NCBI GenBank assembly: GCA_022577435.1
Contig: JAKOON010000019.1
Coordinates: forward strand, 1,673,759 to 1,737,758
Length of the DNA stretch: 64,000 nucleotides
Source of the DNA: Embiotoca jacksoni
Taxonomy: Eukaryota; Chordata; Actinopteri; Embiotocidae
Direction: 5' to 3'
Shown: positions 51,201-62,410 of the stretch, piece after piece
Layout of the letters: each line of letters opens with the position of its first letter
How positions within the stretch are numbered: position 1 is the stretch's first letter
Notes under the pieces: generated by a model
Seen by the model: the letters and a program-made list of their open reading frames with translations, nothing else
Databases searched by the model: none
What the model was told of the DNA's origin: nothing
Position numbers and translations under genes: made by a program

Positions 51201-53700
51201 AAAAGTCATACTATAGCCTGACTTTTTTTTGCCGTTTTTTGGACCAAAAAAATGTCATACTATAGGATGATGTTTTGGACGACATACTATGGTAAAACTT
51301 TCTCTTCATATTTTAGACAACATACTGTAGTCTTAAGTATTTTTAATTTTTTTGGTAGAAAAAAAAGTCACACTATAGCATGACTTTTGTGATCTTTTTT
51401 TTGGACCAAAAAAATGTCATACTATAGGATGATGTTTTGGACGACATACTATTGTAAAACTTTCTCTTCATATTTTAGACAACATACTGTAGTCTTAAGT
51501 ATTTTTAATTTTTTCGGCAGAAAAAAAAAAGTCATACTATAGCATGACTTTTTTGCCATTTTGTGGACTAATTTTTTTATTATTTTGATTGATGTTATGG
51601 ACGACATACTATGGTAAAACTTTCTCTTCATATTTTAGACAACATACTGTAGTCTTAAGTATTTTTAATTTTTTTGGTAGAAAAAAAAGTCACACTATAG
51701 CATGACTTTTGTGATCTTTTTTTTGGACCAAAAAAATGTCATACTATAGGATGATGTTTTGGACGACATACTATGGTAAAACTTTCTCTTCATATTTTAG
51801 ACAACATACTGTAGTCTTAAGTATTTTTAATTTTTTCGGCAGAAAAAAAAAGTCATACTATAGCATGACTTTTTTGCCATTTTGTGGACTAATTTTTTTA
51901 TTATTTTGATTGATGTTTTGGACGACATACTATGGTATAACTTTCTCTTCATATTTTAGACAACATACTGTAGTCTTAAGTATTTTTAATTTTTTCGGCA
52001 GAAAAAAAAAGTCATACTATAGCATGACTTTTTTGCCATTTTGTGGACTAATTTTTTTATTATTTTGATTGATGTTATGGACGACATACTGTGGTATAAC
52101 TTTCTCTTCATATTTTAGACAACATACTGTAGTCTTAAGTATTTTTAATTTTTTTGGCAGAAAAAAAAAGTCATACTATAGCATGACTTTTTTGCCGTTT
52201 TTTGGATTAATTTTTTTATTGTTTTGATTGATGTTTTGGACGACATACTGTGGTATAACTTTCTCTTCATATTTTAGACAACATACTGTAGTCTTAAGTA
52301 TTTTTAATTTTTTCGGCAGAAAAAAAAAGTCATACTATAGCATGACTTTATTGCCATTTTTTGGACGAATTTTTTTATTATTTTGATTGATGTTATGGAC
52401 AACATACTATGGTAAAACTTTCTCTTCATATTTTAGACAACATACTGTAGTCTTAAGTATTTTTAATTTTTTTGGCTGAAAAAAAAGTCATACTATAGCC
52501 TGACTTTTTTTTGCCGTTTTTTGGACCAAAAAAATGTCATACTATAGGATGATGTTTTGGACGACATACTATGGTAAAACTTTCTCTTCATATTTTAGAC
52601 AACATACTGTAGTCTTAAGTATTTTTAATTTTTTCGGCAGAAAAAAAAAGTCAAACTATAGCATGACTTTATTGCCATTTTTTGGATTAATTTTTTTATT
52701 GTTTTGATTGATGTTTTGGACGACATACTGTGGTATAACTTTCTCTTCATATTTTAGACAACATACTGTAGTCTTAAGTATTTTTTATTTTTTCGGCAGA
52801 AAAAAAAAGTCATACTATAGCATGACTTTATTGCCATTTTGTGGACTAATTTTTTTATTATTTTGATTGATGTTATGGACGACATACTGTGGTATAACTT
52901 TCTCTTCATATTTTAGACAACATACTGTAGTCTTAAGTATTTTTAATTTTTTTGGCAGAAAAAAAAAGTCACACTATAGCATGACTTTTGTGATTTTTTT
53001 TGGACCAAAAAAAAGTCATACTATAGCATGATGTTTTGGACGACATACTATGGTAAAACTTTCTCTTCATATTTTAGACAACATACTGTCATCTTACGTA
53101 TTTTTAATTTTTTTTGGCAGAAAAAAAAAATCATGCTATAGCATGACTTTTTTGTGATTTGTTGGACGAATTTTTTTTTATTATTTTGCATGATGTTATG
53201 GACAACATACTATGGTATAACTTTCTCTTCATATTTTAGACAACATATTGTAGTCTTAAGTATTTTTAATTTTTTTTCGGCAGAATAAAAAAAATCATAT
53301 TATAGCATGACTTTTTTGTGATTTTTTTTTGGACGAATTTTTTTTATTATTGTGCATGATGTTTTGGACAACATACTATGCTATAACTTTCTCTTCATAT
53401 TTTAGACGACATACTGTGGTCATAAGTATTTTACATTTTTTTGCCCGAAAAAAAAGTCACATTTTAGACGACATGACTGACTTTATGATATTTCGGATGA
53501 CATGCTATTACATTTTTTTTTTTTTCATATTTTGGATGACATGGTATAGTACATGTTTTTTTGTATTTTGGACCACATGCTATAGTCTGACTTTTTGTTA
53601 AATTTCGGACGGCATACTATGCTATGACTTTTTTTTCAGTTTCGGACGGCATGCGATACTATCACTTTTTATTTCGCATTTTGAACGACATATTTTTGCA
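48229..53700. repeat. Satellite array, unit about 160 bp
   Basis: TTAGACAACATACTGT recurs at 48331, 48492, 48651, 48811 and 48971, a period of 159-161 bp, with occasional longer units (about 207). Each unit contains AGTCATACTATAGCATGACT (a 20-base quasi-palindrome), poly-A and poly-T runs and GGACGACATACTATGG. A higher-order duplication offset by 1,650 bp is visible: 48625-49337 recurs at 50275-50987. Units decay at the right end (53400-53700). Confidence 0.95.
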
Positions 53701-56700
53701 TGACTTTTCTTTCATTTTTTTAAGGATGCCGGGACCATTTGGCTCACTGACGCGCAGCATATGCAAGGCCCCGCATATCACTGCTTGTGGTATTAATTAC
53801 TAATATATTATTGTGAAAGGGGCAGAATGGAACTAATTTCATATATTTTGCTGCATAGTTGAATCTCCAAAGGTATATGATTTTATAAGATGATCCTTAA
53901 CTGGCCTGCATATTTCTTTACGTGAAATCAGGATGTTAAGAGTGAAAAGAACAATGTTTCCGTCTCAAATTAAGGGAAATGGAAGTATAAAGTAAAAACA
54001 CTTTGATAAATACTTAAAATGAAGTATTTGAGTCAGTTAAATTGAACCTCAGGAATGGCTTGTGTCTGAACATCAGTGTTACAGAACAGGGTGTGATCAA
54101 ATTCAATGAGTAATCAACATTGTTCTGATTGTGAGATCTTAAGATGATCTCATAAGTGATACGCTTTTGACTGCTTCAAATGGTAGCTATTGACAGAACC
54201 GTCAATCTTATATCTCTCATGAAAATCTTTCTATAAATATCAGCAACAAAGGCTTTCCAGAGTCATGATTGACAGCCTCTGGCAAGCCTTACGGCTAAAT
54301 ATTTTGCATTCAAGAGCCGTCTACAGAAATATGACAGGTGAAATATTGTAAGATTGGCAGGTCTAAGAATGTTTGCTTTATTCGTGATCATGTATATTCG
54401 TTTTACTTTCTCAGGGACAAAAACTACTGAAATGAAACAAAGTTAAGAGGGGATTATCATTTTGGTTGGATGCGTCCAATGTGCAGGAGATGAGTCATTT
54501 TAAAGGGTCTCAAGCCAAAAAGGAGGGAACAACTTTTCTAAATAATGTCTCTTGTGAATCATAAGCAGTTTGGTAGTCTAAACACAGTGAAGTGAATACA
54601 TTTCAGTGAGCTAATCCGGTCCCACAAATTGTCAATTTCTGCAGTACATTATGGCAGAAAACTGAATGTCCACTGGATGGCGCCATGGTGGCAGTTTTAA
54701 ATTGAAAAACTACTCAAAGTTTGAAACGAGTTGAGTTCATTTTTGACATGTTTATATTTTCCTGGAGTATTCCAGTTTAGTGAGAAATTATAATTTCATG
54801 CTACTTTTCAAATTTAAACATTGTAGATTTTATTCCACTTCATTTGTCTCTCAACCAAAATTCTTATTTACTGCAAGATTGAGAATTTACAAACAAAACG
54901 GATGATGATGAGCTGTCTTGCTTGTTTGAATGAACATTCAGGCTCTCAGGAGCACTACTCTGTTGGGGGAAAAGATTTCAGAAGTTAAACTGCTCCCTGG
55001 AGGAGTTCCTGAGATACTGTGTTCACGTACGGATGGACAGAAGGACGGATGGACAAACGGATGAGCCAGAAACATCAACACCTCTCGCTATGATTTTCAA
55101 TATCATGAAGACATGAAAGAACATGAAGTGAAGTCAGATGGGTCCTACCTATCTGGAGACACAACATAAGATTTTACAATTTGAGATTTTACACCTTGAA
55201 CAAAACCAAACTAATTTCAGTTAAATTGTAGCTAAATGGAAAAGTAAATGTCTCATACCCAAGTAGTGCTCATTATTCATTTACATCGTGATTTCATTAT
55301 TCTTGGCACTTTTACCTTTACTGGGAACAAATCAGCAGGATTAAGATGTTTCAGGTTATTGTATGTCATGAAACCAGCTAAGTTCCCCAGACTCAGAAAC
55401 AGCTCACCATGTGGGCTTTGTTTCCCTCCAGCTGGGTCAGTATTCAGGGAGGGGGGAAACCCAGTTCATAATGGAAGTAGATTTACAGTGTCTTTCAAAT
55501 GTCACTCACCGAGTAGAAAGAGGCGGTTATTTAATTTCATTATCGTCTTCATGAAAATAACCTAGACTAGCTTTACTGGAGGATTCCCCCATATCTTGGG
55601 ATTTCACACTGGACTTTTGAACGAGTCAGATCTCGGCATCATGTTGATTCAGTTACCAACAGGCACGTCTTCACAGCGCTTTCAACTCTGCAGTCAAGTT
55701 TTACAAGGCCAAATAAAAACTACATTACAGGGTGACGTGTGTCTAAGTTATGTGAATTATTTAAAGGGGAAGCAGCACAATGTATTTACCAAGATGCAGA
55801 ATTATATTTAAACTTCTGATTAGCAGTACAAGATTAAATATGAGCAGGAAGGAAGGTTAGTGGTTTTCTTTCAGCAGCATTTCTTCGTCTTTGCCTTTTA
55901 ATGCTTGCACGAATAGTGAGCATGCAGATTTGGAAACAAGAGGAACAATGTCTCCCTTTCAATAGAGAAGGTCATAAAAAAATAAAATAGCACACAATAG
56001 TAACAAGCACACAAGGCTCAGAGTACACGCTGAATAAAACTGACGGTATGAAAATTCTCTATCAGCACATGCAGCAGAGGAAAACAAAGTTTTGTGGTGG
56101 TATTAAAGCATTTTCACAGTTTTTTGTTCAAACAAATCCTAATTAACCTACTTAACTTTCTTCGACAAGTTTGTATTTAGTATCAAAAAGGAAAGCACTG
56201 CATTACTTCAGAGTGTCATTACATATAAAATGCTGTAATCTTGTTTTATTTTATAGCGTCATAGAGCTGAATGGGAAAGCAAACAGATGAGCGATAAGGG
56301 TCCTGTTTGGACGGTTTGAGAACAGGTATCAGATACAATCAGCTATTTTTCACTGTTGCAACACAGCACTAGGTTGGAAAATAAGAAAACCAAAGATGAG
56401 TGTTTTTTTGGTCCTGAAGATGACCACAGTTTGCACAACAGAGTTATCTTGCAGTGCTTTGCATCCAATAGTGAAATACTTTTTAATTTAGTCAATTTTG
56501 TTTTTGAATTCAATTTTTTTTTTCATTTTAATTAAAATTTATTTCAACTCAGTGTAATTTCGTGTTTAGTGTAAACTATAATAAACTAAAATCAAAAAAG
56601 AGACAGAAATCTGAAATCATACAAAATTTTAAAGGTTACTGGTTTTTAGAGTCTTTCAATGACATTTAACTGGCTGAGTTCCATTTTGAATTTGCATTGA

Positions 56701-56880
56701 TTTTATCATGATATTATTATACAAACCGTGTTGAAAGAGTAACACGGGATTTTCACAGCCCAGATGAGATATTTACTCTCATCTTAAGCAGTTTCTTGCT
56801 TATCGAAGGGGTCATGAATACCCGGTGATACAGCCGGAAGTGCAAAAATCTTACCGCAACGAAGGCGCCACCGTTAAAAC
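53701..56880. other. Spacer before MFSD2A, nothing recognised
   Basis: Roughly 3.2 kb of AT-rich sequence after the satellite. No exon, RNA gene or transposon end is apparent. Confidence 0.5.
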
Positions 56881-57069
56881 AGGCGATGTGCGCGTCATCA
56901 TTTGAATGACGTCGCGCGGTCGAATGAATGAGCTGGATGGCGCACAGCAGGACTTCAGCTGAGCTCACAGCGTGATGCCGTGAGCTGGCGTTGGGCTGCA
57001 CAAACGGAAAAACAGGGCAATAGTGGAGGAAGGACAAAAAACAATCACTTCGTCATCTCATCAGCAACG
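56881..57069 (+). promoter_or_regulatory. MFSD2A promoter and 5' UTR region
   Basis: The sequence becomes CG-rich, with a CRE-like TGACGTCG at 56907-56914 and CGCGTCATC at 56891-56899, just upstream of the start codon. In mammals MFSD2A is induced through cAMP signalling, so a CRE would make sense; here it is inference from the motif. No TATA box was seen. Confidence 0.45.
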
Positions 57070-58177
57070 ATGGCACGAGGAGAGGGCGCAGAGCAGTACG
57101 CGGTGACTTTACTCGCAGTCAAACCTATAAATACCGAGATCAAGGCAGTGAAGGTAAGTGCCGCTTCACGCCTTAATTTCAGAGGTTTGTAAAATGAGGA
57201 ATAATCTTTCGGTGATTTCTGTTCGTTTAGGTTTAAAAAGGCGCCTAAAGTCAAACAAACGTTTGGTAGATTGCGGCCGTTACTTCTTTTCCTTTCGGCA
57301 ACTCAAACCTCAAACGCGCCTCAGTCTCGTGTCCTTTTTTCCTGTCCTCGGGATTTTGAATTTCACCCGGTTTGTCCATCTGTCCTCGGCGAGGCTGTCC
57401 ACCCCGGTTTGTCCATCTGTCCTCGGCGAGGCTGTCCACCCCGGCTTTGAAAGGACCACATGTTGAGGATGGTTGTGTAGAAACGTGCTTCAGAGCCTCA
57501 TCCGGCACGATGTGTGGAGCCATTTCCTCTGAAAGGCACAAATCATATTCAACAATTACAAAAATAAAAGAAATAAAGACATTTGTATGAGAATTAAAGC
57601 ATCCTGGAAGACTTCACGTCTCAGCATTTCGTGTCCAGAGCTTCACATTTGTCTCCACACATGAAAACGTGGCAGCTTCATGGTTCATCCATCTACAGCC
57701 TGCTGCACCTTCTCGGCTCGTAACCTTAACGACAACCGGAGAACTGAAACCGTCAGCTGACAGAAATGTAATCTGCAGACATATTATTTTTGCAATGTTT
57801 AAAACAAAACTGCCAAACATCCACTCTGTGCAGCTTCTTTGCAGTGAGAATTAAAAGCATTTCTCTTTCGTATATATGAAATTAAATTGAATGTTTTTGG
57901 GGGTTTTGCTGGATGGAGAAATGTAAATGTGCCAATTTGGGCGCTGCTAAATTATACATCCCTTATCCCATTATACATTATAGTCCCTTTTAAACACACC
58001 GGGCCTCAAAAGTCATTAAAAGGTTATCCTCAGGCTGCCTCTCTTTATTTAGCATCGTTTTCTTTTTCGTCCTGGGGATGATTATTCCAGCCCGGTCGTG
58101 ATGGATTTGGGAGGATGAATATTGCTCACTCCTGATTCGTGATAACGTACCAACCTCCCAACAAGAGGTGATTCTGA

Positions 58178-58217
<40 letters not shown>

Positions 58218-61200
58218 TTGTGAATCGTGGTGTACAGTCACCCTCCTCGCTGACATCATCACCCCCTCTGCACCTGATCGGGTGCAGCTGATGAGACTCC
58301 GGTCTGTCTGCCGACTGTCATCCACCTCCACATCCTCTTCCTCGAGCCGACGGCCGTGCCGGCGTGATGTGGGGAAGTAGTACGAGTGTGTTTGAACTAA
58401 AGTAACCTCGTAGCTTCGCATCACGGCTTCAGTTTTGCCGGTCGCTCGGCGGAGGGACGAGTGAGGGTGTCTGAAACAGAAAACGGGGATTAAATAAACT
58501 CCAGGGTGAAGACAGAAGACAGCGGTGTAGATAATGATCATGCCCACATCACTCCACCTTCATCTGTAGCTCCTCAGGGATCTAAAGCCAAATTAACATC
58601 CTCACGTATCTCCTCCGTCCTCTGTTCTTCTCTTCCAGCCGAAGGACTCGAGGAACCGTCTGTCTGTGTGCAACAAGCTGTGCTATGCCTTCGGCGGGGC
58701 GCCGTACCAGATCACGGGCAGCACTCTGGGCTTCTTCCTCCAGATCTACCTGCTGGATGTGGCGCAGGTGATTAACCAGATTTACACACACAAAAAAAAG
58801 GGAATGAATTGTTGAGCTACAAAAAAAAAAAGACACCGTCAGATTAACCATAAACCGCAAATTCTTCAAAATACACTTCATTTACAGTCGGTACGGAAAG
58901 TATTCAGACCCCTTTACATTTTTCACTCTTTGTTTCATTGCAGCCATTTGCTAAAATCAAAAAAGTTCATTTTATTTCTCATTAATGTACACTCAGCACC
59001 CCATCTTGACAGAAAAAAACTGAAATGTAGAATTTTGTGCAAATTTATTAAAAAAGAAAAACTGAAATATCACATGGTCATAAGTATTCAGACCCTTTGC
59101 TGTGACACTCATATTTAACTCACATGCTGTCCATTTCTTCTGATCCTCCTTGAGATGGTTCTACTCCTTCATTGGAGTCCAGCTGTGTTTAATTAAACTG
59201 ATTGGACTTGATTAGGAAAGGCACACACCTGTCTATATAAGACCTCACAGCTCACAGTGCATGTCAGAGCAAATGAGAATCATGAGGTCGAAGGAACTGT
59301 CCAAGGAGCTCAGAGACAGAATTGAGGCAAGGCACAGATCTGGCCGAGGTTACAACATAATTTCTGCAGCACTCAAGGTTCCTAAGAGCACAGTGGCCTC
59401 CATAATCCTTAAATGGAAGAAGTTTGGGACGACCAGAACTCTTCCTAGACCTGGCCGTCCAGCCAAACTGAGCAATCGTGGGAGAAGAGCCTTGGTGAGA
59501 GAGGTAAAGAAGAACCCAAAGATCACTGTGGCTGAGCTCCAGAGATGCAGTAGGGAGATGGGAGAAAGTTCCACAAAGTCAACTATCACTGCAGCCCTCC
59601 ACCAGTCGGGGCTTTATGGCAGAGTGGCCCGACGGAAGCCTCTCCTCAGTGCAAGACATATGAAAGTCCGCATAGAGTTTGACAAAAAACACATGAAGGA
59701 CTCCCAGACTATGAGAAATAAGATTCTCTGGTCTGATGAGACCAAGATTGAACTTTTTGGCGTTAATTCTAAGCGGTATGTGTGGAGAAAACCAGGCACT
59801 GCTCATCACCTGCCCAATACAATCCCAACAGTGAAACATGGCGGTGGCAGCATCATGCTATGGGGGTGTTTTTCAGCTGCAGGGACAGGACGACCGGTTG
59901 CAATTGAAGGAAAGATGAATGCGGCCAAGTACAGAGATATCCTGGAAGAAAACCTCTTCCAGAGTGCTCTGGACCTCAGACTGGGCCGAAGGTTCACCTT
60001 CCAACAAGACAATGACCCGAAGCACACAGCTAAAATAACAAAGGAGTGGCTTCGGAACAACTCTGTGACCATTCTTGACTGGCCCAGCCAGAGCCCTGAG
60101 CTAAACCCAATTGAGCATCTCTGGAGAGACCTGAAAATGGCTGTCCACCAACGTTCACCATCCAACCTGACGGAACTGGAGAGGATCTGCAAGGAAGAAT
60201 GGCAGAGGATCCCCAAATCCAGGTGTGAAAAGCTTGTTGCATCATTCCCAAGAAGACTCATGGCTGTACTCGCTCAAAAGGGTGCTTCTACTCAATACTG
60301 AGCAAAGGGTCTGAATACTTATGACCATGTGATATTTCAGTTTTTCTTTTTTAATAAATTTGCACAAATTTCTACATTTCTGTTTTTTTCTGTCAAGATG
60401 GGGTGCTGAGTGTACATTAATGAGAAATAAAATGAACTTTTTTGATTTTAGCAAATGGCTGCAATGAAACAAAGAGTGAAAAATTTAAAGGGGTCTGAAT
60501 ACTTTCCGTACCGACTGTATTTGCAGAATATAAACAAGTCGTGAACTCGGCCCATTATATTTGCATATTTCCAGCAGCAACACACCGATTAGCTTCAAGC
60601 CTTGAAGATCAGTTTAACAGTCTCACTCCTGCAGTAGTCGGTCAAGCGCATTAACATGGACTCCTACTGGTTTGCTTTGTTACTTGATTAGCGAATTAGA
60701 CCTTCTCACTGTACACAGTAGGATGTTAAATAAAGGCCATTCAGCTCAAAGGATGAGATCATTTCAGTAGCTTTGAATGCCACTTTGTTCCAAAAGAAAT
60801 CGTGTGTTTCGCTGGTTTTGTACTCAAAGGCTGAAAAATGTCTCCATGACCTCTGTGGTGTCGGAGCCCTTTTGAACCGTTCTCCAGCCGAACCATATGA
60901 GGTAGCATTTGGCATCCTCTTTGTTTTGGTCCCAAGTCTCACACTCACCCCCCTGCCCCCCCCCCCCCTCCATGTCCCCGCTCTAGCTGGATCCCTTCTA
61001 TGCCTCTATCATCCTGTTTGTGGGCCGGGCCTGGGATGCCATCACAGACCCGACGGTGGGTTTCCTGGTGAGCCGGACTAAATGGACCGGCGTCGGCCGC
61101 ATGATGCCCTGGTAGGTGTTTGGATCGGGTTCACAAAGCAGAGACGATATCGAGTGATGAGTGTGTGTGTAATGAGTTGCTAGGATATTGAGGAAGTGGA

Positions 61201-62362
61201 GAAATGTGAGGAAAATGCACAGACAAAAAAAAAAAAAAAAAAGCAGCTCATGAGCCATTACCAGTTACCACGGCAACAAACTTAAAGGGTAATGCAAAGT
61301 ATGCAATCTGACCTTGTAGAAGAAACTGCAAGTCATGTGTGGCAAACGTACTGAAGCTGAACAGCAGCAGCAGCTGAGGAGCTCAGTGGGAAGTGAACAG
61401 CTTCTCTGCTCGTAGCTGAACGCGCAACAATGAACCCGCATTTACTGCTGCATTGCACATTTCTCGTGCATGTGCACCTTCATGTGTAAATTCTGCATAC
61501 GTGTGCACATGTTAGCCTTGCGATCGAGCTGGAAGCTTGTCAAAGCTCTCCCCGTCTTTTGCCAAAAGCATGCTGGGAGTTGCCGCGGCTCTCCGTGACC
61601 CTGACGAGGACGGATGTGTGTTTTGACGCGTTTTTACTTAAAGCATTAAAAGGTTCAACAACAACAACAAAAATGCAGGTTGCAAAATTATAAAATTCAG
61701 ACGCTCTCCTTGATAGAATAACATTTACTTTTACAACCTAATTGAGACGGTGGAGCTCCTGAAGAAGTCTGTTTGCACAGAAAGGTGACCTTGACATTGC
61801 GCTGGCAGACTAAAACCTGGTGTTACAAGAATTTGTGCTTCAGAAATCATCTCAAGGTCATTAATAAGTAGCTCAACTACATATTTTTACAGGCTTTTCT
61901 CACATGCATGATGTCACTGCATTCTTAAATGCAGTGCAGTTAAAAAAAAAAAAAATACCGGCTGTGCATGAGCTGCAATTGTAAGCTGAAGGAAGCGAGG
62001 GGGGGGGGGGCTTCTACTGCGATTGGTTAAACCCACAACACACCATGAGCTTTAAACCAGTAGGCGTGTGTCCCCCTTTTGTGTGTGCATGTTTGATTTC
62101 CTCTGACGATTCGGGAGGTTACTTTGGGTCAATAATAGAATAGAATAATAGAATAGAATAATAGAATAGAATAATAGAATAGAGGTCATTGTGTTACATG
62201 AAACGTGATAAGAACCCACGGATGTTTTCACCTTCTCACGTCTCCTTCCTGTTGACCTGAAATGTTGCTCGTGGAAACACTTGCGTGACGAATAGAAAGG
62301 AACACGTGACCTCGTCTGCATGTTAAGTTTCTTGTGTATTTAATTTAATTTGAAACACGTTA

Positions 62363-62410
<48 letters not shown>

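Larger units (their letters stand above)
57154..58638 (+). other. MFSD2A intron 1
   Basis: Intron of about 1.5 kb. It contains the 37-bp duplication at 57368-57441 and a (TG)n run at 58180-58217. No nested gene was seen. Confidence 0.6.
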
